Assembly: GCA_022266195.1 (NCBI GenBank)
Contig: WHVY01000010.1
Location: forward strand, 136,501 to 200,500
Reading direction: 5' to 3'
DNA: 64,000 bases
From: Tetranychus cinnabarinus
Lineage: Eukaryota > Arthropoda > Arachnida > Trombidiformes > Tetranychidae
Below are positions 1 to 11,500 of the stretch, one piece after another. Within the stretch, counting starts at the first letter, position 1. Each line of letters opens with the position of its first letter. The notes below the pieces were generated by a model. The model saw nothing but the letters and a program-made list of their open reading frames with translations, had not been told where the DNA came from and did not search any database. Both the position numbers and the translations under genes were made by a program.

Positions 1-98
1 TCTTAGATTTTTAATTTTTCAGTTATCTAGTTTCTCAGTTGTTGACTGTTATTTAAATTGTTCATCGGGAGTGAATTTTACCACAATATCTTCAAATC

Positions 99-1883
99 AT
101 GTTTATAATGACCATATCTGCATTGATTTTATTTTATGTAGCTTACTTAATTTACAATTGGATAGTTTGGATGAGAAAATTTGACCAATATCCAAGTTAT
201 TCATTGTCGCCTTCACAGTGCATTTTTGCCATCAAAGAAATTATCAAAGGCCCTGAATATATACTGAAAAATTGTAAGTAAATCTGAATTTGTTTGAAAA
301 TCTGACAAATTACCAACAATTAATATCTTTCTGTTTATCTGCAGACACGAGTAAAACGTATATCAAATATATTCACCAGTTCATCAAGCATCAGGATTAC
401 ATTGTTTTATGGATAACTTTTTATCCAATTTTGTTTGTCTTGAAAAGCTACTGTATTGAGGTATGTAGAGTAACTATTCAATATAATTAATCACTGATTA
501 TTTAACAAAATTTAGGATTCGCTGAAAAAACATAACGTCAAAACAAGCTTCACTCAAGCTTTTAAGCCTTTCCTCAGCGATGGTCTGGTGCTGAAAAATG
601 GTGAAAGGTGGAAGAAATTTCGCAAAATTGGTGAAATGAATTTAAAGACTAAAATGTTATCCTCTTTTATACCAACAATGTCCAAACATGGAAATACGTT
701 TATAACTAAATTATATTCCACGACTGAATCATGGGTTGATTTACAGAAAAATTTATCTCTGACAACATTTAATGTTATTAGTGAATGTGTTATGGGTATA
801 TCAACTGAATCCGATAATTTACAGAACGATGCTGAAACACTATTCTCATTGGCTCCAGATGCTCCTGCATATGCAATCAAGCGATTGTTTAATCCTTTGC
901 TTTGGCCAGAATTCATTTATCTTGGTTACTGTGATTATGCCACTTCAGGTAAAATCAAAGTATGCAACACATTATTCAAACACTTGGTAAACAAAGAAAT
1001 ATCAAGACAACAGATTTACTATGTAAACGACATCGACCACTCTGACGAGGAAAAAGAAGGCGTCTTTTTGGACAAAATCAGGGACAACTATCTTTCTCAT
1101 TTGGTCAGTCTTTATATCGACGGATTGAATGGCAATGATGATGAGATTCCAGTTGAAGACATCGAGTATGAGATCAATAATTTCATTATCGCTGGCTTTG
1201 AAACAGTAAAAGTATCAGTATTATGGACATTAGCTTGCATAGGTAAGTAACACATGATTATATAATTTGGTTGGAAGGCCTGTTGTTTAGTATTTACTCT
1301 TTTTTGCTTCAATTTAATAAATTATTTTCTGTCTTCGCCATCAACAGCTAGTGAACCTAAAATACAAGAAAGAATTTACCGGGAAATTAATGATGTATTG
1401 GACGATGATGGTTACGATATTGAAAAGTTAAATCAATTGACTTACCTTGACTGTTGTGTACGCGAAGGTTTGAGGTTATTTCCACCCATATTTAGCACAG
1501 GACGAACCTCACAGACAGATGGTGCCTTTGCTGGCAGATTATTGCCAAAGTCAACTGAAATAATAACAATAATTTGGGCAGTTCATCATGATGAGACGAT
1601 TTATCCTGAACCAGAGAAATATGATCCAGATAGGTTTTCATTAGAAAGAGTTCAATCAATTCCCAGCTCTGCTTGGATACCTTTTGGATTCGGGCCAAGG
1701 ACTTGTATTGGCTATCGATTTGCCCTTTGTGAAGCTAAATTGTTGATCTCTCTAATAATTAAACATTTTACTATTCAAACAAACAAATTTTATGATCAGA
1801 TTGATTTTACTGCAGTCATTACTCTCAAACCGATTGAACCAATGCTTTTTAAATTTACCCCAAGAGGACAGATATTGTTGTAA
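99..1883 (+). CDS. Cytochrome P450 monooxygenase (microsomal, CYP3/CYP4-like), 4 exons
   Basis: Haem-thiolate monooxygenase of the ER membrane, probably acting on xenobiotics or endogenous lipids. Predicted exons are 99-273, 345-460, 516-1242 and 1348-1883; all phases agree and the product is about 517 aa, a normal P450 length. The N-terminus is a hydrophobic signal anchor (residues ~1-24) followed by basic residues. Motifs seen in order: I-helix AGFET, K-helix ExxR as REGLR, PERF-type PDRF, and the haem loop FGFGPRTCIG with the axial Cys. The ATG at 99 is the only one giving the membrane anchor. An AATAAA lies at about 1940. The clan is inferred from the haem-loop context (GYRFAL.EAK) and not certain; substrate cannot be read from the sequence. 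No lesion is seen, so it should be active. Confidence 0.93.
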
Positions 1884-2625
1884 CACCAAACACTGTAATT
1901 AAATTAAAGAAACATAAGATTAATTCTAGTAATTAAGTTAATAAAATGATAATCCATGATCTTGAATTAATGAAATCAATCTTTTACCTTTAAATGTTAT
2001 ATTCCCTGAGTTTATTTTATAATTAACCTTCGGGTTAAAACTATTAAATTTTTATTTATGAAAAATAAACATTGTTTAATTGATGTAATTGTGAGTGAAA
2101 ATTGTCCTTTTACTCTAATTAATGATTGGAATTTATTTTCATTAATTTAATAATTTACTTATCGAATCCACAATTTAAATTGTGCAAACTCTATCAAGTC
2201 TTATTAGGTAATTCAGTAGATGGAGCCATATTTCCGATATCCAAAGCATTTGCTTAGCATTAATACAAGTAGTAACACGAGACTGTAAGTAGTGAATTTG
2301 TAATAATAACAATCTTAGAATGTCAATAAATTGAACAATTTTGTGACAAATTTTGAGGCAAAACAAAATAATTACTTTATTGTGGTAATCTATTTTTTTT
2401 ATTTTTGTCTTTAACCCTCTTTATTCCTCTAACCCTCTCTATTATTTTTAGGAAATTTGAGAAACCTCTGACTTGTTTAGCTCTGTGCCCAATCTAACGT
2501 TTTTCTCCTTGTGTTAACATTTGTTACAGAAAACAAAAAATGATTTAGTTTAACTATCATGCTTCAATCAATTATTCCGCTTGACCATTATTTGTATCTT
2601 CTCTCTTGATCTCCGAATAGATAAA
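1884..2625. other. Intergenic, P450 to Mnt
   Basis: About 740 bp of AT-rich DNA containing the P450 3' UTR (poly(A) signal near 1940) and the Mnt 5' flank. I see no further exon, RNA gene or repeat. Confidence 0.6.
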
Positions 2626-4318
2626 ATGAGCCTGGAAACGCTTCTTGAGGCTGCCAGGTATTTAAGTAGAGTTGAACAAGATGCAGGTAAGTGATTAAAA
2701 AACACTACTTTTTTACTAATTTTTCTCTCATTTTCGCTATAATCTTTACCAATATTTATTCTTATTTAATATTACTCGTATTTTGTCTATGTTTATCCTT
2801 TTCAACTAATTGTTACTAAAGCCATCATACTCTAGTTATTTTTTTATTTTCTATCACCCATTGTTCTCGAAGTTAACATTTCAATGTAGAAAAATTGATG
2901 TTTTCAAAATTAGGCTACTCTTTATAGACTGAATCGACCTGACATGTCAGATTTTTCTGCTTCTCTTTCTTACCTTCTTTCATTCGTTTGTCAGGTTCAT
3001 AAGCCTGTAACTATTATGTTGAACTGGGTCAACTTAAAATGGAGAATTGAACAGTCATTGCGAAAAGAGAGAAGCTTATTAATCGAAAAATGATTCGAAA
3101 TAAAAAATACTCACCTCAGTCAACTTGATCTATAAGTTGGCTATCTCTGTCATTCGTTATTCACCTTGATGACTTTTCGTTTTTTATTTCTCTCCTTTTA
3201 CTTATGATTAGCATTTTCCGAAATTTGGTCCGAAGAGGGACAATCCTCGAATGGTGATTCTGGTGGACATCTCTTAATTGACCCTAACCTGCCTATAAGC
3301 TGTCAGTTTCATACTTACTCGAGTGCAGCGACAGCCTCAAAACCTTTGGCTTTCCCAGTGAAAAACTCTAAAAAGACTCACTCGAGTCAAAACGATTATA
3401 ATGGAATCACCATTTCTCCTGGTAAGTAATCGTGGTCGATAAGCATATTAATGGATCACTCTCTTTAAGGTCAAGAGTTACATCTCACTACTATGGATAC
3501 CAAGTAAACAGAGCCATTAAGCTGGTCAGTTTAAATCTAGATTTACATAGTGGAAGATAGTAAAGAGAAGTTTTCCGACATTTTTTTCTTGGTGAAAATT
3601 GTTAATAATATCAGCATTTTTTTTATTTCGGTTTTTACTAGTTTTACCATCAAGTCTGTCAAGCCAGTCTTCAAATCTGTCCTCGAGTCCCACTAGCAAT
3701 TCTTACAGACGACGGGCTCTTTCTACTGGATCTAGTAGCAGTAGCGTTAAAGCACAAAGAGGAAACCGTAGCTCGCGTTATAGTGAATCGAGTCATGATG
3801 CGGATTCAGCAGCTTCCAATCGTCATAGAGAGATGCATAAAACATCTGAAAAAAATCGTCGTGCCCAGTTGAGAGACTGTTTTGAACAATTGAAAAAAGA
3901 ACTGCCTCAACCCGAATACCGAGATCGTAAATCATCTCACATTAATATAATTAACTGTGCCCTTCGATGTATTCAAAATTTGAAGAAAAAGGAGGCCGAG
4001 AATGAAATTGAAATGGCTCGTTTAGCCAGAACCAAGGTTCGTCATCAGAACACAATTTCCCAATTGAGGCAAGATCTTAAATTAGGCAATTCAATCGACG
4101 TGGATAAAATTTTGAAAGAATCTGTTGATAACGTCCCAGTTGTTGGTGCTTTTGAGGTAACTGGAAATGAGATGAGCGGATCTTCATCAGCCTCTGATTC
4201 CTATTCCATGGTGAAAACTCCATCCACCTACCGTGGAGAGTGTGATGGTGACTATCAAAGTGACGGAGAAGTTATCGCAATCATTGCCAACAATCTGCTC
4301 AACAAATTTTCTTTCTAA
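2626..4318 (+). CDS. Mnt: Mnt-type bHLH-leucine-zipper transcriptional repressor, 3 exons
   Basis: Max partner that represses E-box genes by recruiting Sin3. Predicted exons are 2626-2686, 3212-3421 and 3642-4318, phase-consistent, giving about 315 aa. Exon 1 is very short and encodes the Sin3-interaction helix (MSLETLLEAARYL), the hallmark of Mad/Mnt proteins. A Ser-rich region leads to the bHLH at about residues 153-208. The basic region carries the His/Glu/Arg set (H156, E160, R164) that reads CACGTG. Helix 2 runs into a zipper with KKKEAENEIEMARLAR, which matches Mnt better than Mad1-4 as I remember them. The C-terminus is Ser-rich and short compared with vertebrate MNT. The start is fixed by the SID beginning exactly at the ATG. 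Mad/Mxd is the alternative; I favour Mnt. Confidence 0.9.
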
Positions 4319-5750
4319 CTCGAGTGACACAACAATCTGTTAATTTGGGAGTTTGAAGCTCATCAATTATAAATTGAAAAAGAATTCGTTAGGAAAAAAC
4401 TGAAGATGGTAATCGTGACAAGAAAGAAGAAAGCAGAAGAAAAAAAAGGATGACTTTATTAAAATAATTATTATTGATCATTTCGTTTTCAAGCACACAC
4501 ACAATGATTACAATTTCCAAAGAGAATGAGAAAAGATAAAAAATGCTTACAGTAAGCAGAAAAAAAGATTTTACAAAACGAAGAAAGCAAAAACAGGATA
4601 AAACTCATCATTCAGCCCTAAAACTCGATCGTTTCACTTTTTTGAGCTAAACGGTTTTTCGGTTGATTCAGATAGATTAAAACGCTATTAACAAGCTATG
4701 AAACAAATTGTTGGCTATTGTTTTTTTCAACTTTTTTTCTCAATCAGCAAAATCATTAAAAAACGTTTGGAAAGCAAGAACGGAATGTAATATGGATCGC
4801 TCTTATTAATTTTTTGACAAAAAGTTACCAAATGATAATAAAATGTTGATAAAAAAAACAAAAAGGTTGAATAATGAAAAAAATTGAAATCTGAAAACTA
4901 TAATTTACTTGTATGAGGCATTACAGGGAAAATGATGTTGATAACCGTTTACCACAAGAATTATGTTTCACTTTGAAACATATTTTTTATTTCAAATCAC
5001 CAATTAATCAACTAATCAGTGTACTTTTTTTTAATTGAAGCGAAAAAATTGAGGGTAATTGCTTCTCCTCATATATCGATGTCTTTTGGCTACTTACATC
5101 TGTTAACATGATTGGATTCTAATTGAATTCTATGTAGATTGCCACGTTGCTTGTTTTGTTTAATTTCTTGATTTAGGGATTTACTTTGTCAACTAAACGA
5201 TCAATATATTGGCATGTTCATCAATTCACTGATTACTTTGCAATCAATCAGAGTTATCTTATCATACCAAGAGATACATTATTTGTATTATACAATAGTG
5301 AAGATGATTTTGACGAGACTGAAAATAAACAGTTATTTATTTTATAATTTTCAAATTTTAATAATTTTGTTAAAAATTAGATTATTTACTATAATTTACA
5401 ATGCTTGTTGGTTATTTGATTTGATTAATGATTAAAATTTTACACTACAATATTTGGCTATTTTAATTGATATCACAGTTTCATCTATTACTGTGCATGC
5501 ATAACAAAGTGGTGAAACATGGATTTCGAGATGATGGAATCAATGAAATTATCAATGATTTAAACTAATAAATAGGTTAATTAAAATTGATTAACAGTGA
5601 GTAAAGTGGTAAAAAAGTTAAAGTACAAAAAATACATGCATGTAGTTGAAGGGAATGATTGTGAAGGGGTTACTATTTACAATGATACAAACTAAATGAT
5701 GGATTACAAATTGTTATCAATCCATAAATGTTTGATTTTTTCTCCTATAA
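4319..5750. other. Intergenic / convergent 3' regions
   Basis: About 1.4 kb between the convergent Mnt and cuticle genes. It holds the Mnt 3' UTR and A-rich, T-rich runs. The only longer open stretch (5214-5435) has no recognisable motif and looks like chance. Confidence 0.6.
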
Positions 5751-6954
5751 TCAATCAAATGATTGTTTGCCAAATTTGTGACCTTCTTCAGACCTTGGAT
5801 AGTTTCCTGCTAATCTTTTGTATTCACCGTCACCGTCGCGGTCATTGTTGAAGCCCAACTTTCCATCGCCAAATTTGCCTTCTCCAAATCTATTCTCGTC
5901 AAAATTGGCCTGGAAAGAGTCTCGATCGAAACCATGTTTTCCATGGAAGTTGGGTTTATTGGAGTTTCGCTCTCTTTCAGGGAAACCTCGTTGTTTGGGT
6001 GATGAATCGTAATCAGCTACTTTGAAGCCTCTTTGATCAAATCCATTGGCATTGACAGGTCCATGAGATTGATTACCGTCATAAGGGAAACCTTTGTCAT
6101 CGTACTTCCTTTGACGAGGCGAGCCAGAAGAGCCTTTCAATTCTGAGGCAGCTGCAATGTATCCATGAGCTTTTCCAAGTCCGTGAATCTTGTGACTATG
6201 ATGACCATGATGACCGGGGTGAACGTCATGATGAGAATGTTTACCTATTGAAGAGTTACGATTGAAGAAACTGTTAGAAAATTTGAATTGCATTTGTGGA
6301 AGATTAGAGTTTATAGAGGATATACTAATTTAAACGAAAATTCTGCGCTTTGATGATAGATCAACATAAAATTAATAAATCTACTTGCAGATAATCGAAT
6401 TGCTCTCACAATGACAAAATAACAATATGATTACAACAAAGTAAGTAAAACATAAGATGTTATGGGAGATTTATGCCAGGCTTCAAATTCCCTGTCTTAG
6501 GTTTTGATGTTGTAATTTAAAAATAACACTTACCCCAATGATCTTTGTGATGAGTACCAACATCGTAAAGCCATTTACCCTTGTGGTGATCTCCGCCATT
6601 GAAGTAGACACCAGCTGAATCTACATCACCAGTTCCAGGTTCATTGGTTTTGATTGTAGCTACAAATCCATTTTTACCGGCAGTATATTTGACCAAACGA
6701 AGTCTACCTTTTGCATCATAAATACCATAAGAGCCAACCACATGACCGCCCTTTTTAGTGAATTCACCATGTTCTTTACGAAAATTCTTATTCCCCCAAG
6801 GATCGTGAATATCATATCCAAAGGAATACTTTCCCCAGCCATTTTGTTCACGATAAATGTTTGAATGTCCTCCACCATGATGATGAGTACCGAGAGTAAA
6901 ATGAAATGAACATAGAACAACTAAACAACAAATAAACGTTGAATGTGAATCCAT
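5751..6954 (-). CDS. Secreted cuticle protein, R&R chitin-binding domain with long His/Gly/Asp-rich tail, 2 exons
   Basis: Structural protein of the exoskeleton, exported and bound to chitin. Exons on the minus strand are 6954-6534 and 6244-5751; the join is phase 1 and makes a Gly, giving about 304 aa. Residues 1-22 are a signal peptide. Residues ~40-105 form a Rebers-Riddiford domain: aromatic YSFGYDI..D, then R.EHGEF, then VVGSYGIYDAKGRLRLVKY and GF.A. Exon 2 adds a His-rich stretch, then a low-complexity tail rich in Gly, Asp, Lys, Arg and Phe with repeated GFD/KFG-like pieces, and no second chitin domain. Reading through without splicing stops three codons after the donor, so the intron is needed to attach the tail. 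Expression is probably tied to moulting, by analogy with the family. Confidence 0.88.
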
Positions 6955-7130
6955 CTTTTAAAATATAACCAATCACTTCTTTCAACTCACAACCGATTCT
7001 TTGTCTCTTCAAGACAAAAATATAAACGGTATAACTGTCTTGGTAGTCACTAGTTGATCAGTTATTTACTTTTAATTCACTCGCTTTTCACTTAAAGCAT
7101 AAGATATTGTTTGCTGCTTGTCCGTTGAAC

Positions 7131-7169
7131 AACTGATCTATCCAACTGCTGGCTCGAGTTACTTATATA
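7131..7169 (-). promoter_or_regulatory. Core promoter (TATA plus initiator) of the cuticle gene
   Basis: On the minus strand TATATAAG (7169-7162) is followed about 30 bp downstream by an arthropod initiator TCAGTT (7136-7131). This spacing is canonical and would give a 5' UTR of about 180 nt before the ATG at 6954. Confidence 0.55.
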
Positions 7170-8527
7170 CTGGTGTAACTGAAATGACTAGAACTTTTAA
7201 TTATCATCTAAATACTTTAAGTTTACCTCTTTTTGGTCACATTTTTAATTATAGTTTATAAGAACTAACTATTAGACAGTAAATCTTCTCATTTTGTTAT
7301 GCACTTTTGAATAGACCCAACCTCTAACTAGCAAGGAGTCAACATGTAACAATTAACAGTAGATCAAAATTTTAATCAACAATTTTCTCATCACTGTTGT
7401 CACCATCAACATCATCTTGTACCATTAAATTGTTGATTGAAGGATAAGGACAATCAATTACCAACCCTTCCGATTGAAACAAATTGAACAAATTCAGTAC
7501 TTACCGTAAGTTGTCTTAAAATTGTGTTAACATTGAGGTTAACCATTTGTTTTTTCAAATGTTATTACATTTCACTTTCATGTTATTAGATAAATTGAAT
7601 TGTCAAACGATGATGATGATCAGGCCGATAATCAAGTGTTTTGATTGTAAAAAAGTAACATCACAACTAATGTAGCAAAAAAGTCGATAAAAACACGAAG
7701 AGCAAAACAAATGTAGCAGTACATGAAATCAGACGGATACAGTTAAAATGTACTTCCGTTAATTTTTGATCAGTTTGCAGCTTTAATTTTCTTCAACAAT
7801 CAGCTGAAAATCCATCTTTTTAATGAAATTTAATAAAAAATTCAAGGTTTAGGACTTTCAGGCTGGGATCGAGCATTCACCTTATTAACCAATAACCTTA
7901 TTATAAATAGAAACGTACTTATGGGCATCTCAAATCAAGTCTTCACTACTATCTATTGAAATTAAGTCTATTGGTAATTTATGATTTTATCAACAGTTGA
8001 ATTATGAGATGCTGGGTGATTTATTTAATCATTTCCAAATATTTCAGGTTAACATAAAAAGCATTTCCTAATATAAATGAAAACAATGAAATCAGGTGAA
8101 AAGAAATTCGAGAAACGTCTTTTTTTAAAGCAATTGACAATCAAATGACAATAATCGTCATTTCAATTATTTACTTTTTGATTTTAATTCTTATACAAAT
8201 TCAACTTCAATTTGTTTCACCAAAACTTGGTTTCTTTTTTTAAATAATTGAGGTGACATTTTGATTTTTTGATGATGAACCAATGTTAAATTAGTCCTCA
8301 TGACTGATTACGGTTGTTTGTTTAATTTTAATTTCACGATGAGCGAAATGGTAATGAGAAGGGAAAAAATGCATCACATTCAATAATAGATGAAAGATGA
8401 ACAACAATATGGTGGGCTAGTGTGGAAGAGGTGAAAAGGGGTCATTTGTTGTGTTTCTTGAAATATAATCATACAATGATAATAGAAGTCATAATAATAA
8501 AACAATAATTAATTAAAAACAATAATA
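7170..8527. other. Intergenic, no gene seen
   Basis: About 1.36 kb between the cuticle promoter and the 3' end of the 53BP1 gene. AT-rich with short T and A runs; no ORF, RNA or repeat I can support. Confidence 0.6.
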
Positions 8528-11500
8528 TTATTTATAAGTGAATTCTTCGTGTGAATCATGCTGCAATTTTTTACCATTTATCAAACATTGAGCGAGATAC
8601 TCGCTTGTCACAATTGGAATATTAGTTTGTTGCGCTTTCTTAATAACTGAGGTAGAGCAATTACTGTCAGCAACTATAAAATCCACAGAATTAGAGGCTT
8701 TACCTGAAAAATTTAAAAAATACAGAAAAATTTTAGTAAACAAATATTTGAACAAATTATGTAAACGAATAAGGGAAGTTGAACGTACGAGTTGATGATC
8801 CTCCTGAAGGTGGCAAACCAGAAACAATAATAGCTTGACCGGCGGACAATACAGGTTTCCATGTATCTATCAGCTTTGTGTCAGCAATCAATATCTTCAA
8901 TCCTTTGAATAGATTTGCACTCTTTTTGAAGACATTTCTAGAAAGAAGGAAAAAAGCGATGGTAAAATTAGATAATCAGTGACACAAAATACAAATGTGT
9001 AACAAATATTATTTAAGATCCAATTTTTTGCAAATAAAAGCTCTGTTAAATTGGATTAAATTGCTAGATTGAGAAAACTAATGTAAAAAAGAGTTAAATT
9101 TATACTTGTCTGATGGAAGGCTTGATTTGATGATACTAAAGCCTGAAGGAAGTAAAAACTTAGTTTTTTGGAGCAATTGTCTTTCACGGCAGCATTCGAT
9201 AACCCAAGTGTGCCTTACACAAGAAATGCCAGCGTGTAAACATTGCATATAAAGAGATGTTTTCAGATATGTACAGGCAATCAGAACGATCTCATTTATT
9301 TCGGCGCAATTCTGTAAAACAAGAGAGATGTAAAAATTAGCTGGTTGCTGCATTTGAAAAGGGAGTTTAACTTACTCGAGCTGATTCAAGATCATTAAAG
9401 ACTCTCCCTGAACCATTTTGAATTTGAGATACCAAATAATCAGCATCAAAGGGTATACTACAACCAGCTTCGGATGAAGACATTTCTTTATTGGAATTAC
9501 TAGTTCTGTCAGCTAATAGGAAACCAATTCCGTCGAAAAAGGTGCTTCCTTCAGGTGGAATCGGTCCCAAGAGTTTTTCCTTTTCTCCTTGAACAATTGA
9601 TAGTTTAGAGTTTGAGGAGGTTGATGAGGTTGAAGATGATTTAGATGATGATGAGTCTGAACTAGTTTTTTTATACGTGAATGGTAAAGGAGGCTGGTAT
9701 TTAGAGGCCGAATTTTTCTTAGATTTAGCATTTTCATTGGTTACTTTGCCTGATGGACTGAATGATGGCAAAAATTTTTTGCTAAATGAGGTACTTCGAC
9801 CTTTTGTACTCTTAGAACTATTCACTGATCCGGTATCAGAATCTCCAACTGAACCGTGATCATCACTAGAACATGTATGGCTAGCGACTGATGAGGGTGC
9901 TGTTTGAACTAATGATGTTGAAGATGCTGTGTTGCTTGTTGTTGTGGCAGCTGTGGATGTGGCTGATGACGATGTTGTCTTAGATATCCGTGAACGTTTA
10001 GGTATTATATTATTGAGATCAACGTCAGCAAATTTAGATGCATTTGAAGGGAATTTTGATTGTTTACCTAATAGAATAGCAGCCATTTCAGATGTTAAGA
10101 AAATGTTTCGAGTTGGATACCGCTTACCATCAGCGTCGTCATTTTCAATTTCATACTCAACATCATATCCGTTTTTAACAAAACAACGTTTAATCACTCG
10201 TTGAGCACAACTGTCATTTGAATAGGTTATCATAACGTGCTGTCCAGGTACTAAGTAAGGAACGGAGATAATCTCACTTTCGTGGACAGAACGTTTTTCG
10301 CCGTCGTCAAAAGTTATTAACCATTTGGAATCAGTTTGAGGTGAAGTTGTTTTACCGGGATAAAAATTTTTATCTTGGGCCCATTTAGCAAAAACTTGAT
10401 TATCTTTTTCAATCGGTCGAAACTCAGGTTCTCTGATTTTATCAATAACCATATCTGGAGTCACTTCTCCAACTCTCATCAACGATGAGTTTCCATGTAA
10501 AGAAAGCAAAGCTGTTGCTGTTTCCCTGCGAGTTTCTTCGCTGTCAATTAATTCTTCCTTTTTAATTGTATCCTCTTTATCCTTCATTTTAACCTCTTCC
10601 TCTTTAGTTTCTTTTTTTATAGTCTCTTCCATCTCAGCTCTTTTATTTTTTATCGTTCTTTTATTAGATCCACTGACAGAATTGAGTTTTCTTTTGTTGG
10701 AATTAGATTGGTTTTTAGAATTTGACTCGAACATAGACATTGGGAGAGACTTCTGTTCAGTAGGGTTACGTGATTCTTGGGCCATATTGCCTGATGCAAG
10801 ATTTGACTCTTTAGAAGAGACAGATTTATTAGATTTTCGAGTTGTATTAGGCAAGGGCTTGGAAAATCCTGAATTATTTTGTGGCTCAACATTTCCATTA
10901 GTAGACAATGAGGAAGATTTAGATGATTCCAACTCTGGCTTTAGCGTTAACCTCTCACTGTAAAGATCAGATGAGTTAGATGAAGATGGCGTAACTTCCA
11001 TCGTAGTAGAGTTAGCGTTGCAATGATCAATATTGTTCTGGTTGAAACTGAATGGGGAAAATTGTTTCAGATATGCTAGCAGAGTGGTTTTATTTTCCAG
11101 ATGAGCTGCATCCAATTTCAAACTTCCTATTGGGGTGATTACTGGTTGAGATTTTACTGCTGGTGTCTCACATAAAACTCGTCCTTGATAAAAAACTTGA
11201 CGAACGGTATGTAATGTTTGTACAGTTCTAATTTCCACTTCCTTGACTGTTCTATCAGACGAAGGAACAGAATTCAATTGAACTTTTTCTTCGTTATTTT
11301 CTTCTCTTGGTTGGGCAAATGAAACATCGATAACCTCTGGTTTGGGTTTGGGTGGCTGAAGAGTTAAAGGAGGGGGAAGTGGCGACGCAGGTGCTGGCGC
11401 TGGTGCTGGATTAATAGGTTTACGAGCTATTTGTACTGATGGTTGTGTCTTATCTTTGAATCGATTTCTATCCAAGTCATCACAATTCATTATTTGGCTA

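Noticed and set aside
3747..3935. Minus-strand open frame inside the Mnt exon
   Set aside because: It is the shadow of the bHLH coding exon; the plus strand has the recognisable domain and splice structure.
9929..10204. Plus-strand frame rich in Val/Asp over the 53BP1 exon
   Set aside because: Antisense shadow of the Ser/Thr-rich linker; no motif of its own.
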